A stretch of 64,000 bases of DNA from DASQYE01 sp036389675 (GCA_036389675.1 DASVWI010000030.1:124001-188000), one strand, 5' to 3'. Positions 53,501 to 62,006 are shown, counted from the first letter of the stretch. Notes: generated from the letters alone by a model not told the origin. Translations and numbers: made by a program.

Positions 53501-54030
53501 TTTCCTCTCTGCCGGGCGCGTCGAGGGTGAGCGTTGGAGGGGTCGTGACCGATCTGCAAATACGTACGACCAAGAAGGGTAGCCGCTTTGCTCTGCTTCG
53601 GCTTGAAGATCAGGCGGGCGGGGTAAAATGTTTACTTTGGCCGGAGATTTTCAGTAGATATGAGGCCCACCTGATCAATGATGCGGCCATAGTGGTCACG
53701 GGCAAACTGGAGGTTACGGATGACGGGCATACCTCGATCATCGCCGACGAACTGGCGCTGCTCGACGATGTGCTGCAACGAAAGGCGCGTGGCCTGATCG
53801 TTCGCATACCCGTTTGCGCCGAGCCCAAGCCTGTGATGGCAGATCTGTTCGGTCTGCTGGACAGGCATAGGGGAGACTGCGAGGTTTTTGTTGAGATGCC
53901 TATAGAAGGCGGCGTCATGGTTCGCGTGCGACCGCACGGGGCTCTGCGCGTCAGAGGAAGCCGCGAGCTGGAAGCCGCTCTACGCGAGCATGGTTGTCAT
54001 GTGGAGTGGTTGAATGTTACGTTAGGTTAA
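50509..54030 (+). CDS. dnaE: DNA polymerase III subunit alpha
   Basis: 1173 residues. The main replicative polymerase. The PHP domain opens with FVHLHLHTDFSLLDG (His8, His10, His12), so metal-binding residues are kept. The palm has PDIDIDFC (about 418-425) with the catalytic Asp pair, and RHASVHAAGVVI and FNRSHSVAYAYLAFQTAYLKAHYPEHF are conserved. An OB domain follows near 1000. No Shine-Dalgarno is visible before ATG 50509, and a stem-loop lies in the leader. accA follows 66 bases later, a common gene order. Confidence 0.97.
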   Translation: MHDKGFVHLHLHTDFSLLDGAIQIKPLARRTAELGMEACAMTDHGNMFGAISFYNQMKAQGVKPIIGCETYITRGNRKDRAGAAAPGEKANFHLILLAKNLAGYQNLVRLTSKAYTEGFYYKPRIDRELLAEHSEGLIGLSACMSGMPSAMLARDCFDEAAAAAIEFEEILGKGNYFLEIQEHGLDAQKRIRKPLVELSRRTGVPLVATNDAHYLMPEDARAHDVLLCIGSGKTVQDPNRLRYGSPNFYVRSPEEMWEIFGEIPEVLTRTVEIAERCDLKLPTGINHLPMYPIPDSDAGLSIDEYFEKVVREGYEKRRQQVWERQAARGDLRHSMSDYQERISKEIAMIKRMGFPGYFLIVWDFIRYAKEHAIPVGPGRGSAAGSLVAYCLDITDVDPLQYDLLFERFLNPERVSMPDIDIDFCVRGRAEVINHVANLYGRDSVCQIITFGTMASKAAIKDVGRALDLPYAEVDRIAKLIPPPVRGRNVSIANALEQVPELRAAMEANAQVKELIDLAQRLEGCARHASVHAAGVVISPAPLQELVPIAVSAKEELTTQYAMSDLEKTGMLKMDFLALTALTVISDCLKTIKQSLGTEIEWADLPLDDQKTMQLFAEGRTEAVFQFESSGMQEICRKLKPKGLEDLAALNALYRPGPLDGGMVDDFINRHHGQKRVRYLVPEMKEILNNTYGIIVYQEQIMQLAQKLGGYSLGEADLMRRAMGKKNREEMARHEQKFIEGAVARNIKREKAQQVFSLMAQFADYGFNRSHSVAYAYLAFQTAYLKAHYPEHFYAAVLSNEIQDTAKVFKYSTELRNQGIKLLPPDVNESGSGFTPLPGAIRYGLAAIKGVGNASVQAIIEARTNGFFKSFYDFTERVGQGACNKRVLESLVCAGAFDSLNTDQQSILKWRACLNAAVDMALARSSRAQRHKARGQDNLFGGEESSQNQAELLPDTPAWKHAALLAAEKSAIGFYITGHPLENYAETLRELNATDIHSLSSLPGASRVSVGGVVTDLQIRTTKKGSRFALLRLEDQAGGVKCLLWPEIFSRYEAHLINDAAIVVTGKLEVTDDGHTSIIADELALLDDVLQRKARGLIVRIPVCAEPKPVMADLFGLLDRHRGDCEVFVEMPIEGGVMVRVRPHGALRVRGSRELEAALREHGCHVEWLNVTLG

Positions 54031-54096
54031 GCTAGCAGAGGCCAGTGGCCTGTCACGCTCGACCCTGAATTTTCGATCTCTGCCGGGAGATGCCAG

Positions 54097-54984
54097 ATGC
54101 CAGACAAACCCGTCGGCAAGACAGATACATCCGAACCGCCTGGCGAAACCCTTGATCGCCTGACCGCATTTCAGAGGGTGCAGTTGGCGCGTCACAATGA
54201 TCGCCCGTATACGCTGGATTTCGTTGAAAGATTGTTCGAGGACTTCGTTGAGCTGCACGGTGATCGAAGGTATGCAGACGATGCCGCGGTCGTTTGCGGG
54301 CTGGCAAGTTTTCATGGTCTGCCCGTGGTAGTAGTAGGTCATCAGAAGGGGCGTGATATGAAGCAACGCCGCTACAGAAACTTCGGCATGCCCAAGCCTG
54401 AAGGCTACCGTAAAGCTTTAAGGGCGATGAAACTGGCCGAAAAATTTGGCCGGCCCGTCATCTGTTTTATTGATACGCCCGGAGCCTATCCTGGGATTGA
54501 CGCTGAAGAGCGCGGTCAGGCCGAAGCCATCGCTTACAATTTGCGTGAGGCTGCAAAGCTGCGTATTCCAGTCATCATCGCAGTGATAGGGGAGGGGGGT
54601 TCAGGTGGAGCCTTAGCCATAGGCGTGGGCGATCAGGTCTTGATGTTGGAGAACGCCATCTATTCAGTCATTACGCCGGAAGGGTGCGCTGCCATCCTTT
54701 GGAAGGATGCCGGGCAGGCGGAGCGCGCGGCTGAAGGGCTAAAGCTTACGGCGGAAGAGCTTTACAGGCAGGGAATCGTTGATCGTGTGGTTCCCGAGCC
54801 GGCGGCTGGGGCACATACGGATTACGACGAGGCGGCGAGGCTGCTGGATGTCTCGCTCAGCGAGGCCCTGGCACTAACCGTCAGTCAGAATGTTCGCCAC
54901 AGGCTATCCAGTAGGTACGATAAGTTGCGTGAATTCGGGAAGTGGGGAGTGGTTTCGCCTGCGAAATCCTACCCGGCTCATTAA
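54097..54984 (+). CDS. accA: Acetyl-CoA carboxylase carboxyltransferase subunit alpha
   Basis: 295 residues, slightly shorter than E. coli (319). Transfers carboxyl from biotin to acetyl-CoA in fatty-acid synthesis. FQRVQLARHNDRPYTLDFVERLF (about 25-47), GHQKGRDMKQRRYRNFGMPKPEGYRKALRAMKLA, DTPGAYPGIDAEERGQAEAIA and GEGGSGGALAIGVGD are the conserved blocks. accD is not in the window. It ends just before a perfect 38-bp palindrome. Confidence 0.95.
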   Translation: MPDKPVGKTDTSEPPGETLDRLTAFQRVQLARHNDRPYTLDFVERLFEDFVELHGDRRYADDAAVVCGLASFHGLPVVVVGHQKGRDMKQRRYRNFGMPKPEGYRKALRAMKLAEKFGRPVICFIDTPGAYPGIDAEERGQAEAIAYNLREAAKLRIPVIIAVIGEGGSGGALAIGVGDQVLMLENAIYSVITPEGCAAILWKDAGQAERAAEGLKLTAEELYRQGIVDRVVPEPAAGAHTDYDEAARLLDVSLSEALALTVSQNVRHRLSSRYDKLREFGKWGVVSPAKSYPAH

Positions 54985-54990
54985 AGGGAC

Positions 54991-55028
54991 TTTAGCTGGC
55001 ATGTCGGCGCGCCGACATGCCAGCTAAA
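54991..55028. terminator. Perfect 38-bp palindrome between accA and ssb
   Basis: TTTAGCTGGCATGTCGGCG is followed directly by its exact complement. It lies between convergent genes, so it could be a two-way terminator, though there is no long T run. The central 18 bases ATGTCGGCGCGCCGACAT also occur at 60743-60760 inside parB. Confidence 0.65.
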
Positions 55029-55036
55029 CCTATATC

Positions 55037-55483
55037 TTAAAAAGGGATATCGTCATCCGACAGATCAGGCTCGGGCGGCTGGCGGTCGCCGCTCGAAGAG
55101 GGTCTCCCAGTGGAGCCCTGTGCGGGGCCGGTGCCGGCGGGGGCTTCATCACCTCTGCCTCCGCCGATAAACTGCATGTCGGTGGCGTGGACTTCGAGCG
55201 TGTAGCGTTGTTTTCCGTCCTTATCCGTCCATTCTTCGAGCCGTAGCCTTCCCTCAACATAGATGGGGCGTCCCTTGGTCAGATACTGCGAGGCCGTTTC
55301 GGCCTGGCGTCCCCAGAGCGTGACGCGGAACCATGTGGTAAAGTCCTGCATCTCTCCTGCACGATCTTTACGTTTCTCATTGGTGGCAACGGAGAAACTA
55401 CAGACGGGCGTGCCCTGAGGCGTATAGCGCAATTCGGGGTCGCGCCCAAGATTGCCGACAAGGATGATTTTATTGAAAGACAT
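55037..55483 (-). CDS. ssb: Single-stranded DNA-binding protein
   Basis: 148 residues. An OB fold: FNKIILVGNLGRDPELRYTPQGTPVCSFSVATNE (about 3-36), WFRVTLWGRQAETASQYLTKGRPIYVEGRL, then a Gly/Pro-rich linker and the acidic tip DLSDDDIPF that docks partner proteins. The minus-strand gene converges with accA across the palindrome. Confidence 0.96.
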   Translation of the reverse strand: MSFNKIILVGNLGRDPELRYTPQGTPVCSFSVATNEKRKDRAGEMQDFTTWFRVTLWGRQAETASQYLTKGRPIYVEGRLRLEEWTDKDGKQRYTLEVHATDMQFIGGGRGDEAPAGTGPAQGSTGRPSSSGDRQPPEPDLSDDDIPF

Positions 55484-55638
55484 AGGTGGAGACCTTTCTG
55501 CGGTCGTTTAGCTGGTATCTGAGCGGCAATACTACCCGTCACAGGCAAGAGCGGTCAAGGATTTAATTGTTGCACGGGGCAAACCGTTAAAGTTAATCTA
55601 TTACATTTAAAGTAAAGCCTCAGTTGGGAAAGCCCTTT

Positions 55639-57438
55639 ATGTTGAAGTCCCTTAACATCTCTGATTTCGCAGTTATTCGTCGTCTCAAAATAGATTTCGG
55701 TCAGGGGCTGAACCTGCTGACGGGCGAAACGGGTTCCGGCAAAAGCATTATAGTGGATGCCCTGGGGCTGCTCCTTGGCAACCGCGCCTCCGCAGAGCAG
55801 ATACGCACGGGGGAAGAGGTCGCCTTGGTGGAGGCCGTTTTTGAGTTGCCGGAGGAGCAGGAGAGGGGTGTAAGAGAGATTCTGGCTGGGGTCGGCGTCC
55901 ACTTCGAGGACGAGGCTCTGCTGATCCGCAGGGAGATCAACCTGCGCGGGAGGAGTCGAATCTTCGTCAATGACCAGCATGTGACGGCGGCTATACTGCG
56001 GCAGCTTCAGCCCTTTCTGGTAGAGATTCACGGGCAGGGAGAGCAGCGCTCTCTGCTCTCGCAGCAGTCTCATATGGAATTGCTGGACGGCTTCGCCGAT
56101 TGCTCAGACCTTGTGCGCCGCGTGGCCGAAGCCTTCTCGGAGTGGCAGACAGCCCTAAAAGCTTTGCGGCTTCTTCAACAGGAGATGATCAATCGTGAGA
56201 GGGATACCGAATTGCTTCAGTTCCAGCTGACGGAGATAGAGTCTGTCGGGCCGCGCGCCGGCGAGGACGAGGAGCTGCAGAGGGAGAGGAAGCTGCTCGC
56301 GCATGCGGAGAGGGTGCAGCAGTTGGGGGCCGGAGCCTACGCGGAATTATATGAGAATGACGAGAGCGTGATCGCACGCCTGGGACATATAGGCAGGCAG
56401 TTGGAGGAATTAAGCGAGATAGATGCGCGTGCCGTCAATGCTCTGGAGCTTTTCCGTAGCGGCGTAGTCTCTCTGACAGAGGTGGCGGAGGCTTTGCGAC
56501 GCTACGAGGACGGGTTGGAGGTGAGTCCCGGCAGGCTCGCCGAAGTGGAGCATAGACTGGCCGCACTGGAAAGACTTAAGTATAAATACAAGACAGATTT
56601 GCATGGAGTAATCGAGATTCAGGCTGAACTGTCGGAGCGTCTGTCCGGCCTCACCAACCTCGGCGAGCGGGAGAGAGCTCTGCTTGAATCCCTTAAAAGG
56701 GCCGAGGCTCAATACAGGAGTGCGGCGAATCTTTTGACGGTGAGGCGCAGGGAGGCCGCCCCGCGTCTTGAGCGCAGCGTCATGGCGGACTTGAGGCATG
56801 TGGCTATGGAGCAGACACGCTTCGTCGTAGAGATAGAGACGGCCTCAACGGATGCGGAAAATGAGGCGTCCAGAGCGGGCGCGGCAGGCTCGGTCTCTGT
56901 TGAGCCAGCCGTCTCTGCCTACTTTACGCCGCACGGCGCAGATAGGGTGGAGTTTCTGCTCTCGGCCAATCCCGGCGAAACCCCTCGTTCGCTCTCTCGC
57001 ATAGCTTCTGGTGGAGAGCTTTCAAGGCTCATGTTAACGCTACGCACCGTGGGGCAGGGTCAGGACTCTTCAGCGCAAACCAGTGGGACGGTGGTTTTTG
57101 ACGAGATAGATGTGGGAATTGGCGGGAGGGTGGCGGAGGCTGTCGGGCGACGTTTGAAGACCTTAGCGAAGACAAGACAGGTCTTGTGCGTGACGCATCA
57201 GGCGCAGATAGCCCGTTTCGCGGATCATCATTTCGTGGTGGAAAAGGCAGTACAGGGCGGGCGAACCATTACCACTGCGAAAGAGCTTCAGGCGGACGAG
57301 CGCGTGGGCGAACTGGCGCGCATGATTGGGGGCACGGAGACGGTCGCGACCACACGCGAGGCCGCCCGCTGGCTCCTGGACAACGCCGCGGATGATGCTG
57401 TAAAGCCTTTGCGAAAGCGTGGAGGCACGAAATCCTGA
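55639..57438 (+). CDS. recN: DNA repair protein RecN
   Basis: 599 residues from ATG 55639 (an earlier in-frame TTG at 55624 adds five residues that are not usual for the family). SMC-like ATPase in double-strand-break repair. Walker A is TGETGSGKSIIVDALGLLLG (about 32-51), long coiled coils run to about 470, then the signature SRIASGGELSRLMLTL and Walker B VVFDEIDVGIGGRVAEAVG. Normal length. Confidence 0.96.
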   Translation: MLKSLNISDFAVIRRLKIDFGQGLNLLTGETGSGKSIIVDALGLLLGNRASAEQIRTGEEVALVEAVFELPEEQERGVREILAGVGVHFEDEALLIRREINLRGRSRIFVNDQHVTAAILRQLQPFLVEIHGQGEQRSLLSQQSHMELLDGFADCSDLVRRVAEAFSEWQTALKALRLLQQEMINRERDTELLQFQLTEIESVGPRAGEDEELQRERKLLAHAERVQQLGAGAYAELYENDESVIARLGHIGRQLEELSEIDARAVNALELFRSGVVSLTEVAEALRRYEDGLEVSPGRLAEVEHRLAALERLKYKYKTDLHGVIEIQAELSERLSGLTNLGERERALLESLKRAEAQYRSAANLLTVRRREAAPRLERSVMADLRHVAMEQTRFVVEIETASTDAENEASRAGAAGSVSVEPAVSAYFTPHGADRVEFLLSANPGETPRSLSRIASGGELSRLMLTLRTVGQGQDSSAQTSGTVVFDEIDVGIGGRVAEAVGRRLKTLAKTRQVLCVTHQAQIARFADHHFVVEKAVQGGRTITTAKELQADERVGELARMIGGTETVATTREAARWLLDNAADDAVKPLRKRGGTKS

Positions 57439-57537
57439 GCCGCTTGGCCGAGGCGTTGTGAAGAACTATCGCACTGCCCAGCCTTTTTCTGCTACACTCC
57501 ACAGGCGCAACCACTCTTGGCAAAGAATTAGAGGAAG

Positions 57538-58911
57538 ATGAAAGCGAGCGTTTACATAGAGACATTCGGCTGCCAGATGAACGTCGCCGACACGGAAAGA
57601 GCTGCGACGCGGCTCACAGAGGCGGGCTACAGCTTGACAGATTCATCCGCGGATGCAGACGTTGTCCTCTTCAACACCTGTTCGGTGAGGGCCAAAGCGG
57701 CGCATAAAGTCTTTACGCGTATGGATAATGTGCGGCGCGAGCGAAGATTTGGCCGTCGGCCCCTGATGGGTCTGATGGGATGCGTGGCGCAGTTGGAAGG
57801 GGCAGCCCTGTTTGATCAAGCGCCTATGCTCGGGCTGGTCGCAGGGACTCGGGCCACAGACCGCCTGCCGTCTCTGATAGAGAGGGCGCTCGGAGGGGAA
57901 GAGCGTACGCTCGACCTTGGAGAGCGCGGTGAAGGGGATGCTTGGAACGTCTCCCCTGTTGAGCGCCACTCGCCTTATGTCGCTTTCGTCCCCATCATTG
58001 AAGGCTGTAATAAGTTCTGCTCCTACTGCATAGTCCCTTTCTCACGCGGTCGCGAGCGCAGCCGCCCTGCATCTGAGATCTTGGCGGAGGTTAGCAGGCT
58101 GCGTGCAGAGGGTTTCAGAGAAGTCCAGCTGATCGGTCAGAACGTCAACAGCTATCGACCTAAGGTGTCGGACGGGCTGGAAGGTTTCGGCGGGGCCACA
58201 CCCTTTTCGAGGCTTCTGCGCGCAACGGCGGCGACAGGTATCGAGCGCGTCAAATTTACCACCTCTTTCCCCAGAGACTTTCATGCCGATATAGTCGCCG
58301 CCATTGATGAGCACGAGAATTTATGCGACTGGATACATTTGCCTGTGCAGTCCGGCAATGATCGTGTGTTGCGCGCCATGCGCAGGGGCTATAAGGTGTC
58401 GGACTACTTGCGGCGCGTGGACGCCATCAGGTCAGCGCGCCGCAGGCTTGCGCTCACAAGCGATGTCATCGTGGGCTTTCCCGGTGAGACAGCCGAAGAG
58501 TTCGAGGACACAATGCGTTTAGTTGAGACGTGTCCGTATGATGGGCTCTATATCTTCAAGTATTCTGAGAGGAAGGGGACGCCCGCCGCTACTCTTGCGG
58601 ACGATGTCTGCGAGGAAGAAAAGACCGCGCGTTTTCTTGCGCTTGAGCGTCTGCAGAGAGAGAAGCAGAAGAGGATTTACCGGGACTATGTCGGGCGGGA
58701 AGTTCAGGTGTTGGTTGAAGGTTCGAGCGCTAAATCCCAGCAGGATATGACAGGTCACTCGACCTGCCAGAAGGTCGTAAATTTTCCCGGCAGCGAGGCC
58801 CTGAAGGGGCAGGTGGTGCGCGTGATCATTAAAGAGGCCAAGACCAATAGTCTCTATGGCGAGATGGCTGAGGCTCGTCTCCCATGTCTTGAAGTATCAG
58901 GTGAGGTATGA
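57538..58911 (+). CDS. miaB: tRNA-2-methylthio-N6-dimethylallyladenosine synthase
   Basis: 457 residues. A methylthiotransferase acting on A37 of tRNA. N-terminal auxiliary cluster cysteines are in TFGCQMN (about 8-14), FNTCSVR and LMGCVAQ. The radical SAM triad is CNKFCSYC (about 155-162). A C-terminal TRAM domain ends near 450 (GQVVRVIIKEAKTNSLYGEM). The stop overlaps the next ATG by four bases. Confidence 0.95.
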   Translation: MKASVYIETFGCQMNVADTERAATRLTEAGYSLTDSSADADVVLFNTCSVRAKAAHKVFTRMDNVRRERRFGRRPLMGLMGCVAQLEGAALFDQAPMLGLVAGTRATDRLPSLIERALGGEERTLDLGERGEGDAWNVSPVERHSPYVAFVPIIEGCNKFCSYCIVPFSRGRERSRPASEILAEVSRLRAEGFREVQLIGQNVNSYRPKVSDGLEGFGGATPFSRLLRATAATGIERVKFTTSFPRDFHADIVAAIDEHENLCDWIHLPVQSGNDRVLRAMRRGYKVSDYLRRVDAIRSARRRLALTSDVIVGFPGETAEEFEDTMRLVETCPYDGLYIFKYSERKGTPAATLADDVCEEEKTARFLALERLQREKQKRIYRDYVGREVQVLVEGSSAKSQQDMTGHSTCQKVVNFPGSEALKGQVVRVIIKEAKTNSLYGEMAEARLPCLEVSGEV

Positions 58912-59408
58912 GCATGGAAATAGAGGTTAAGATTAGAGCTTTGATGATGGACCCTAATAGCGGGACGCCGATCATCATCCTCAAGGATGTCAATGGCGAG
59001 ACCATGCTTCCGATCTGGGTTGGCGCTTACGAGGCCAACGCCATAGCCCTTGAGATAGAGAAGATCGCGCCGCAGCGTCCTATGACTCACGATCTTTTGC
59101 GCAACTTGATCGTCGAGATGGGGGCACGCGTGGAGCGTGTGGTGGTGACGGAGCTGCGGGATAACACCTTTTTCGCCGTCATAGAGATGCGCGGCAGCGA
59201 CGGGACGGCCCTGATGCTGGATTCAAGGCCGTCGGACGCCATAGCCCTGGCGTTGCGCGCGGATTGCCCTATCTTTGTGGATATGGAGGTGATTCGCGCC
59301 TCGCGTAATACCGTAACGAGCGGGGAGGATGAATCTGCCTCCGAGGTGACGGATGAAGATGAGGAGTGGCCGGACGTAATAGGGGAAGCAGGCGACCTGC
59401 CCATGTGA
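58908..59408 (+). CDS. DUF151/bifunctional nuclease family protein
   Basis: 166 residues. KIRALMMDPNSGTPIIILKD (about 7-26), LPIWVGAYEANAIALEIEKI (about 35-54) and LDSRPSDAIALALRADCPIFV (about 103-123) are the DUF151 signatures. Some members are reported as nucleases; here the role is unproven. The C-terminal 30 residues are very acidic. It overlaps miaB by ATGA, so is translationally coupled. Confidence 0.9.
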   Translation: MSMEIEVKIRALMMDPNSGTPIIILKDVNGETMLPIWVGAYEANAIALEIEKIAPQRPMTHDLLRNLIVEMGARVERVVVTELRDNTFFAVIEMRGSDGTALMLDSRPSDAIALALRADCPIFVDMEVIRASRNTVTSGEDESASEVTDEDEEWPDVIGEAGDLPM

Positions 59409-59467
59409 GCCTTTTTTTACGGTTCGCGACGCAAGATGGACGAAAGAACTCAAAGAAGCGCGCTTTG

Positions 59468-60223
59468 ATGGTGATCGCTATCGCAAATCAGAAGGGCGGG
59501 GTGGGCAAGACCACCACGGCCATTAACCTGGCGGCGGCCTTTGCCAGACGCGGCCAGAAGGTCTTATTGCTGGACTTGGACCCGCAGGCCAATAGCTCCA
59601 TCTCCTTCTTAGACCTCCTGGAAGTAGACCTCTCCGCTTATGACCTTTTGATGGACGGGCAGGGAAGCGTCGATCCTTTGATCTACGGCACGACCGTAGA
59701 GGGGATGGACATCATTCCTGCGCGCATCAATCTGGCAAAGCTGGAATCCAAGCTGGTCGGCGATTTTGACGCCCCTTTCCGCCTCAAAGATCGCCTTGAG
59801 CCCCTGCGTACTCGTTACGACGTGATCATCATAGATACCCCGCCGACGCTTGGTCTGATCACTGTCAACGCCCTTGTGGCGGCGACCCACGTGCTGATTC
59901 CCATTCAATCCTCCTATTTCGCGCTTGAGGGGACGGATGATCTGCTTGAGACTATAGAGAAGGTCAAGGGTAGACCGAACCCAAACCTTGAGGTTCTGGG
60001 GGTGCTGGTCACGCTGCACGACAAGAGGACGACCCTGGCCCGAGAGGTTTACGAGCAGATAAGGCGTGTTTTCGGCCCGAAATTGTTTGAAACGGTCATC
60101 ACGAAGAGCGTCAGGCTGGAGGAGTCGCCGGCCTACAAGGAGTCGATCTTTACTTTCGCCCCGCATTCCTCAGGCGCTAATGAGTATGCCAAATTGTGTG
60201 AAGAGGTGATCAGCCGTGTCTAA
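59468..60223 (+). CDS. parA: Chromosome-partitioning ATPase ParA (Soj)
   Basis: 251 residues from ATG 59468; the frame is open back to 59366, but that part overlaps the DUF151 gene and starts nothing conserved. The deviant Walker A is ANQKGGVGKTTTAINLA (about 6-22), then LLDLDPQANSS and Walker B IIIDTPPTLG. It has no N-terminal DNA-binding domain, so is of chromosomal Soj type. It overlaps parB by 8 bases. Confidence 0.95.
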   Translation: MVIAIANQKGGVGKTTTAINLAAAFARRGQKVLLLDLDPQANSSISFLDLLEVDLSAYDLLMDGQGSVDPLIYGTTVEGMDIIPARINLAKLESKLVGDFDAPFRLKDRLEPLRTRYDVIIIDTPPTLGLITVNALVAATHVLIPIQSSYFALEGTDDLLETIEKVKGRPNPNLEVLGVLVTLHDKRTTLAREVYEQIRRVFGPKLFETVITKSVRLEESPAYKESIFTFAPHSSGANEYAKLCEEVISRV

Positions 60224-61055
60224 GAGAGGGTTGCCGTCAGGCCTGCGTATGCGCCATGATGCTCATTACGTGGAGGAATTGGCGCAGCATCGTCCGACCC
60301 CCGTCGGGCGTCTGATCGCGCTCGATAAGCTGGACCCCAACCCAGAGCAACCGCGTGTGGAGATAGGCGATTTGACTGAGTTGACCTCCTCCATAAAGGA
60401 GAAAGGGGTGCTGGAGCCACTGCTTGTCAAACCCTCCAGATTGAGTGGGCGTTGGATGATCATAGCGGGCGAGCGACGTTGGCGAGCGGCGCGCGAGGCC
60501 GGGTTGCGCGAGGTGCCCTGCATAGAGATGGATGTAGACGACAGGGCGGTGGCCGAGATAGCCCTGATAGAGAATCTACAGCGTAAAGATTTGACCGCCT
60601 GGGAAGAGGCTGACGGGCTGCGTGCGCTCTGCGAGCGGTTCGGTTATACGCACGAGCAGGTGGCGCATAAGGTGGGGAAGAGCCGTTCGAGTGTGACCGA
60701 GGCGCTCTCTGTGGCAGCCCTGCCTGAAGCGATCAGGGAGAGATGTCGGCGCGCCGACATCAGCACCAAATCCTTGTTACTACAGATCGTTCGCCAGCCG
60801 GATGAGGATGCCATGTTGCATATGGCCGAAGAGATTGCGTCGCGCGGCATGACGCGCGATGACGCCCGCCAGGCCAGGCGCGCGCGTATCACCGGAAGCC
60901 GAAAGGCTCAGGCTTCGGCCTCCCCTTATACCTATCGATATGTCTCGCCAGCGAAGGATTTCAGGTTGGAGTTGCGTTTCCGGCGCTCAAAGGTCGAGTC
61001 TAAAGAAGTCGCCGAAGCCTTGAGGGCCGTGGCGGAGAATCTGGAAAGAGAATGA
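60216..61055 (+). CDS. parB: Chromosome-partitioning protein ParB
   Basis: 279 residues from GTG 60216. The CTP-binding box GERRWRAAREAGLREVPC (about 85-102) and IENLQRKDLTAWEEADGLRAL are present, followed by the HTH YTHEQVAHKVGKSRSSVTEALSVAALPE (about 146-173). The C-terminal dimer segment is shorter than usual and rich in Arg. Codons for about residues 177-182 fall on an 18-bp palindrome shared with the accA-ssb gap. Confidence 0.94.
   Translation: MSKRGLPSGLRMRHDAHYVEELAQHRPTPVGRLIALDKLDPNPEQPRVEIGDLTELTSSIKEKGVLEPLLVKPSRLSGRWMIIAGERRWRAAREAGLREVPCIEMDVDDRAVAEIALIENLQRKDLTAWEEADGLRALCERFGYTHEQVAHKVGKSRSSVTEALSVAALPEAIRERCRRADISTKSLLLQIVRQPDEDAMLHMAEEIASRGMTRDDARQARRARITGSRKAQASASPYTYRYVSPAKDFRLELRFRRSKVESKEVAEALRAVAENLERE
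60743..60760. repeat. Second copy of the 18-bp palindrome, inside parB
   Basis: ATGTCGGCGCGCCGACAT, identical to 55001-55018. It is within the parB reading frame (translated CRRADI) and does not break it. Confidence 0.7.
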
Positions 61056-61143
61056 TACTGCCGCGCGTCTGATAACGAAAGGGTTACTCAATCCTGATAA
61101 TTTTATAGAAACAAAGGGATTGAAGGTGATCAGGTTGAAGAAG

Positions 61144-61701
61144 CTAGGAGCGTGCGGTCTGGTTTCTCTTCTTTTCGGCGGCGGCACGTTTCTGTAAGGC
61201 CTTTCCCCAGCGTTCTAACGTTGGCTGTAGGGGTTTGAAGAGTTTTGCGCGGAAAGAGTGCTGCTGTTCCTGCCAGCGGCGCAACTGCTTCTCCGTGTAG
61301 GTTCGCACGGCTGTTTCCAACTGCCCCTTCTTGATGGAATGGCGTAAGGTCAGGTAGTAGTGCTGGCCTATGAGCGAGAAGATCACTGCGGCCAGATTAC
61401 CTTTGAAGGAGAGGCGTGGCATCAGACGCTTCAGCAGAGGTTTGGAGCGGGGCAGCAGGGCCTCTACGGCCACCTCAAGCCAGGCCGGCTGCTTACCCTG
61501 GCGCGGGTGATATAAGCCCGGCAGTTCGTTACCATTCTTGACGGTGTTTCTCAGACGCGGGTCCGTGATCCTATCCACCAGGCGCAATCTCTCTAACCCA
61601 CGCAGGTGTTCGCGCGGAATACTATCCAGTATGGCTTCAATGTTCGATTGGGTCTGGCGTGGAAGCTTCCCACTGGTCTGAACTTCTATTTTAACTGGCA
61701 T
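61144..61701 (-). CDS. Conserved-looking protein of unknown function
   Basis: 185 residues with a predicted alpha/beta then helical pattern. LPGLYHPRQGKQPAWLEVAVEALLP (about 81-105) and LAAVIFSLIGQHYYLTLRHSIKKGQLETAVRTY (about 127-159) look like conserved pieces. The second faintly recalls a zincin HExxH-like helix in which the first His and the second His are changed (SLIGQHY), so if related it would be inactive as a metalloprotease. The C-terminus is basic. The codon pattern suggests a real gene. Convergent with parB, divergent from metK. Confidence 0.6.
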   Translation of the reverse strand: MPVKIEVQTSGKLPRQTQSNIEAILDSIPREHLRGLERLRLVDRITDPRLRNTVKNGNELPGLYHPRQGKQPAWLEVAVEALLPRSKPLLKRLMPRLSFKGNLAAVIFSLIGQHYYLTLRHSIKKGQLETAVRTYTEKQLRRWQEQQHSFRAKLFKPLQPTLERWGKALQKRAAAEKKRNQTARS

Positions 61702-61919
61702 CGCCGTATATAGCCGATTCTGTACAATATTTAAGGCTCTTCGAGCACTTTAGGCTATGGAATGATCTGAGTCAAGCCTGCTTCCTACTCAATGGGGGAG
61801 AGGCATACAGAGGTATAACCCTGAATAATTCTGTACTGGATTATTATAAAGACCCGCTCGCCTTGCGTCCGATAATATATATTATGTGCCGTCCATCCGC
61901 TCTTGAATTCCTTCTCACC

Positions 61920-61948
61920 TTGACACTCACATACGCGGCTGCTACATT
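61920..61948 (+). promoter_or_regulatory. Sigma70-type promoter of metK
   Basis: A perfect TTGACA (61920-61925), a 17-base spacer, then TACATT (61943-61948). It would start transcription about 50 bases before the metK start. Confidence 0.75.
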
Positions 61949-61960
61949 ACGCGGTCTTTT

Positions 61961-61976
61961 GCCCAAATGCTTGGGC
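61961..61976 (+). promoter_or_regulatory. Hairpin in the metK 5' leader
   Basis: GCCCAA-ATGC-TTGGGC, a 6-bp stem with a 4-base loop, begins about seven bases after the predicted transcription start and 30 bases before the start codon. The ribosome-binding AAAGGAG (61993-61999) follows. Possible control element; no known class. Confidence 0.5.
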
Positions 61977-62006
61977 CAAACACCATAGCAACAAAGGAGC
62001 GCGCTT

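Larger units (their letters stand above)
61702..62006. other. Gene-free 305-base region upstream of metK
   Basis: It holds the metK promoter and leader hairpin listed separately and an AT-rich perfect palindrome ATAATATATATTAT (61872-61885). No SAM-I, SAM-II or SAH riboswitch motif was found. Nothing coding is seen. Confidence 0.6.

Noticed and set aside
61702..62006. SAM riboswitch before metK
   Set aside because: No SAM-I, SAM-II or SAM-III consensus found, only a small hairpin.
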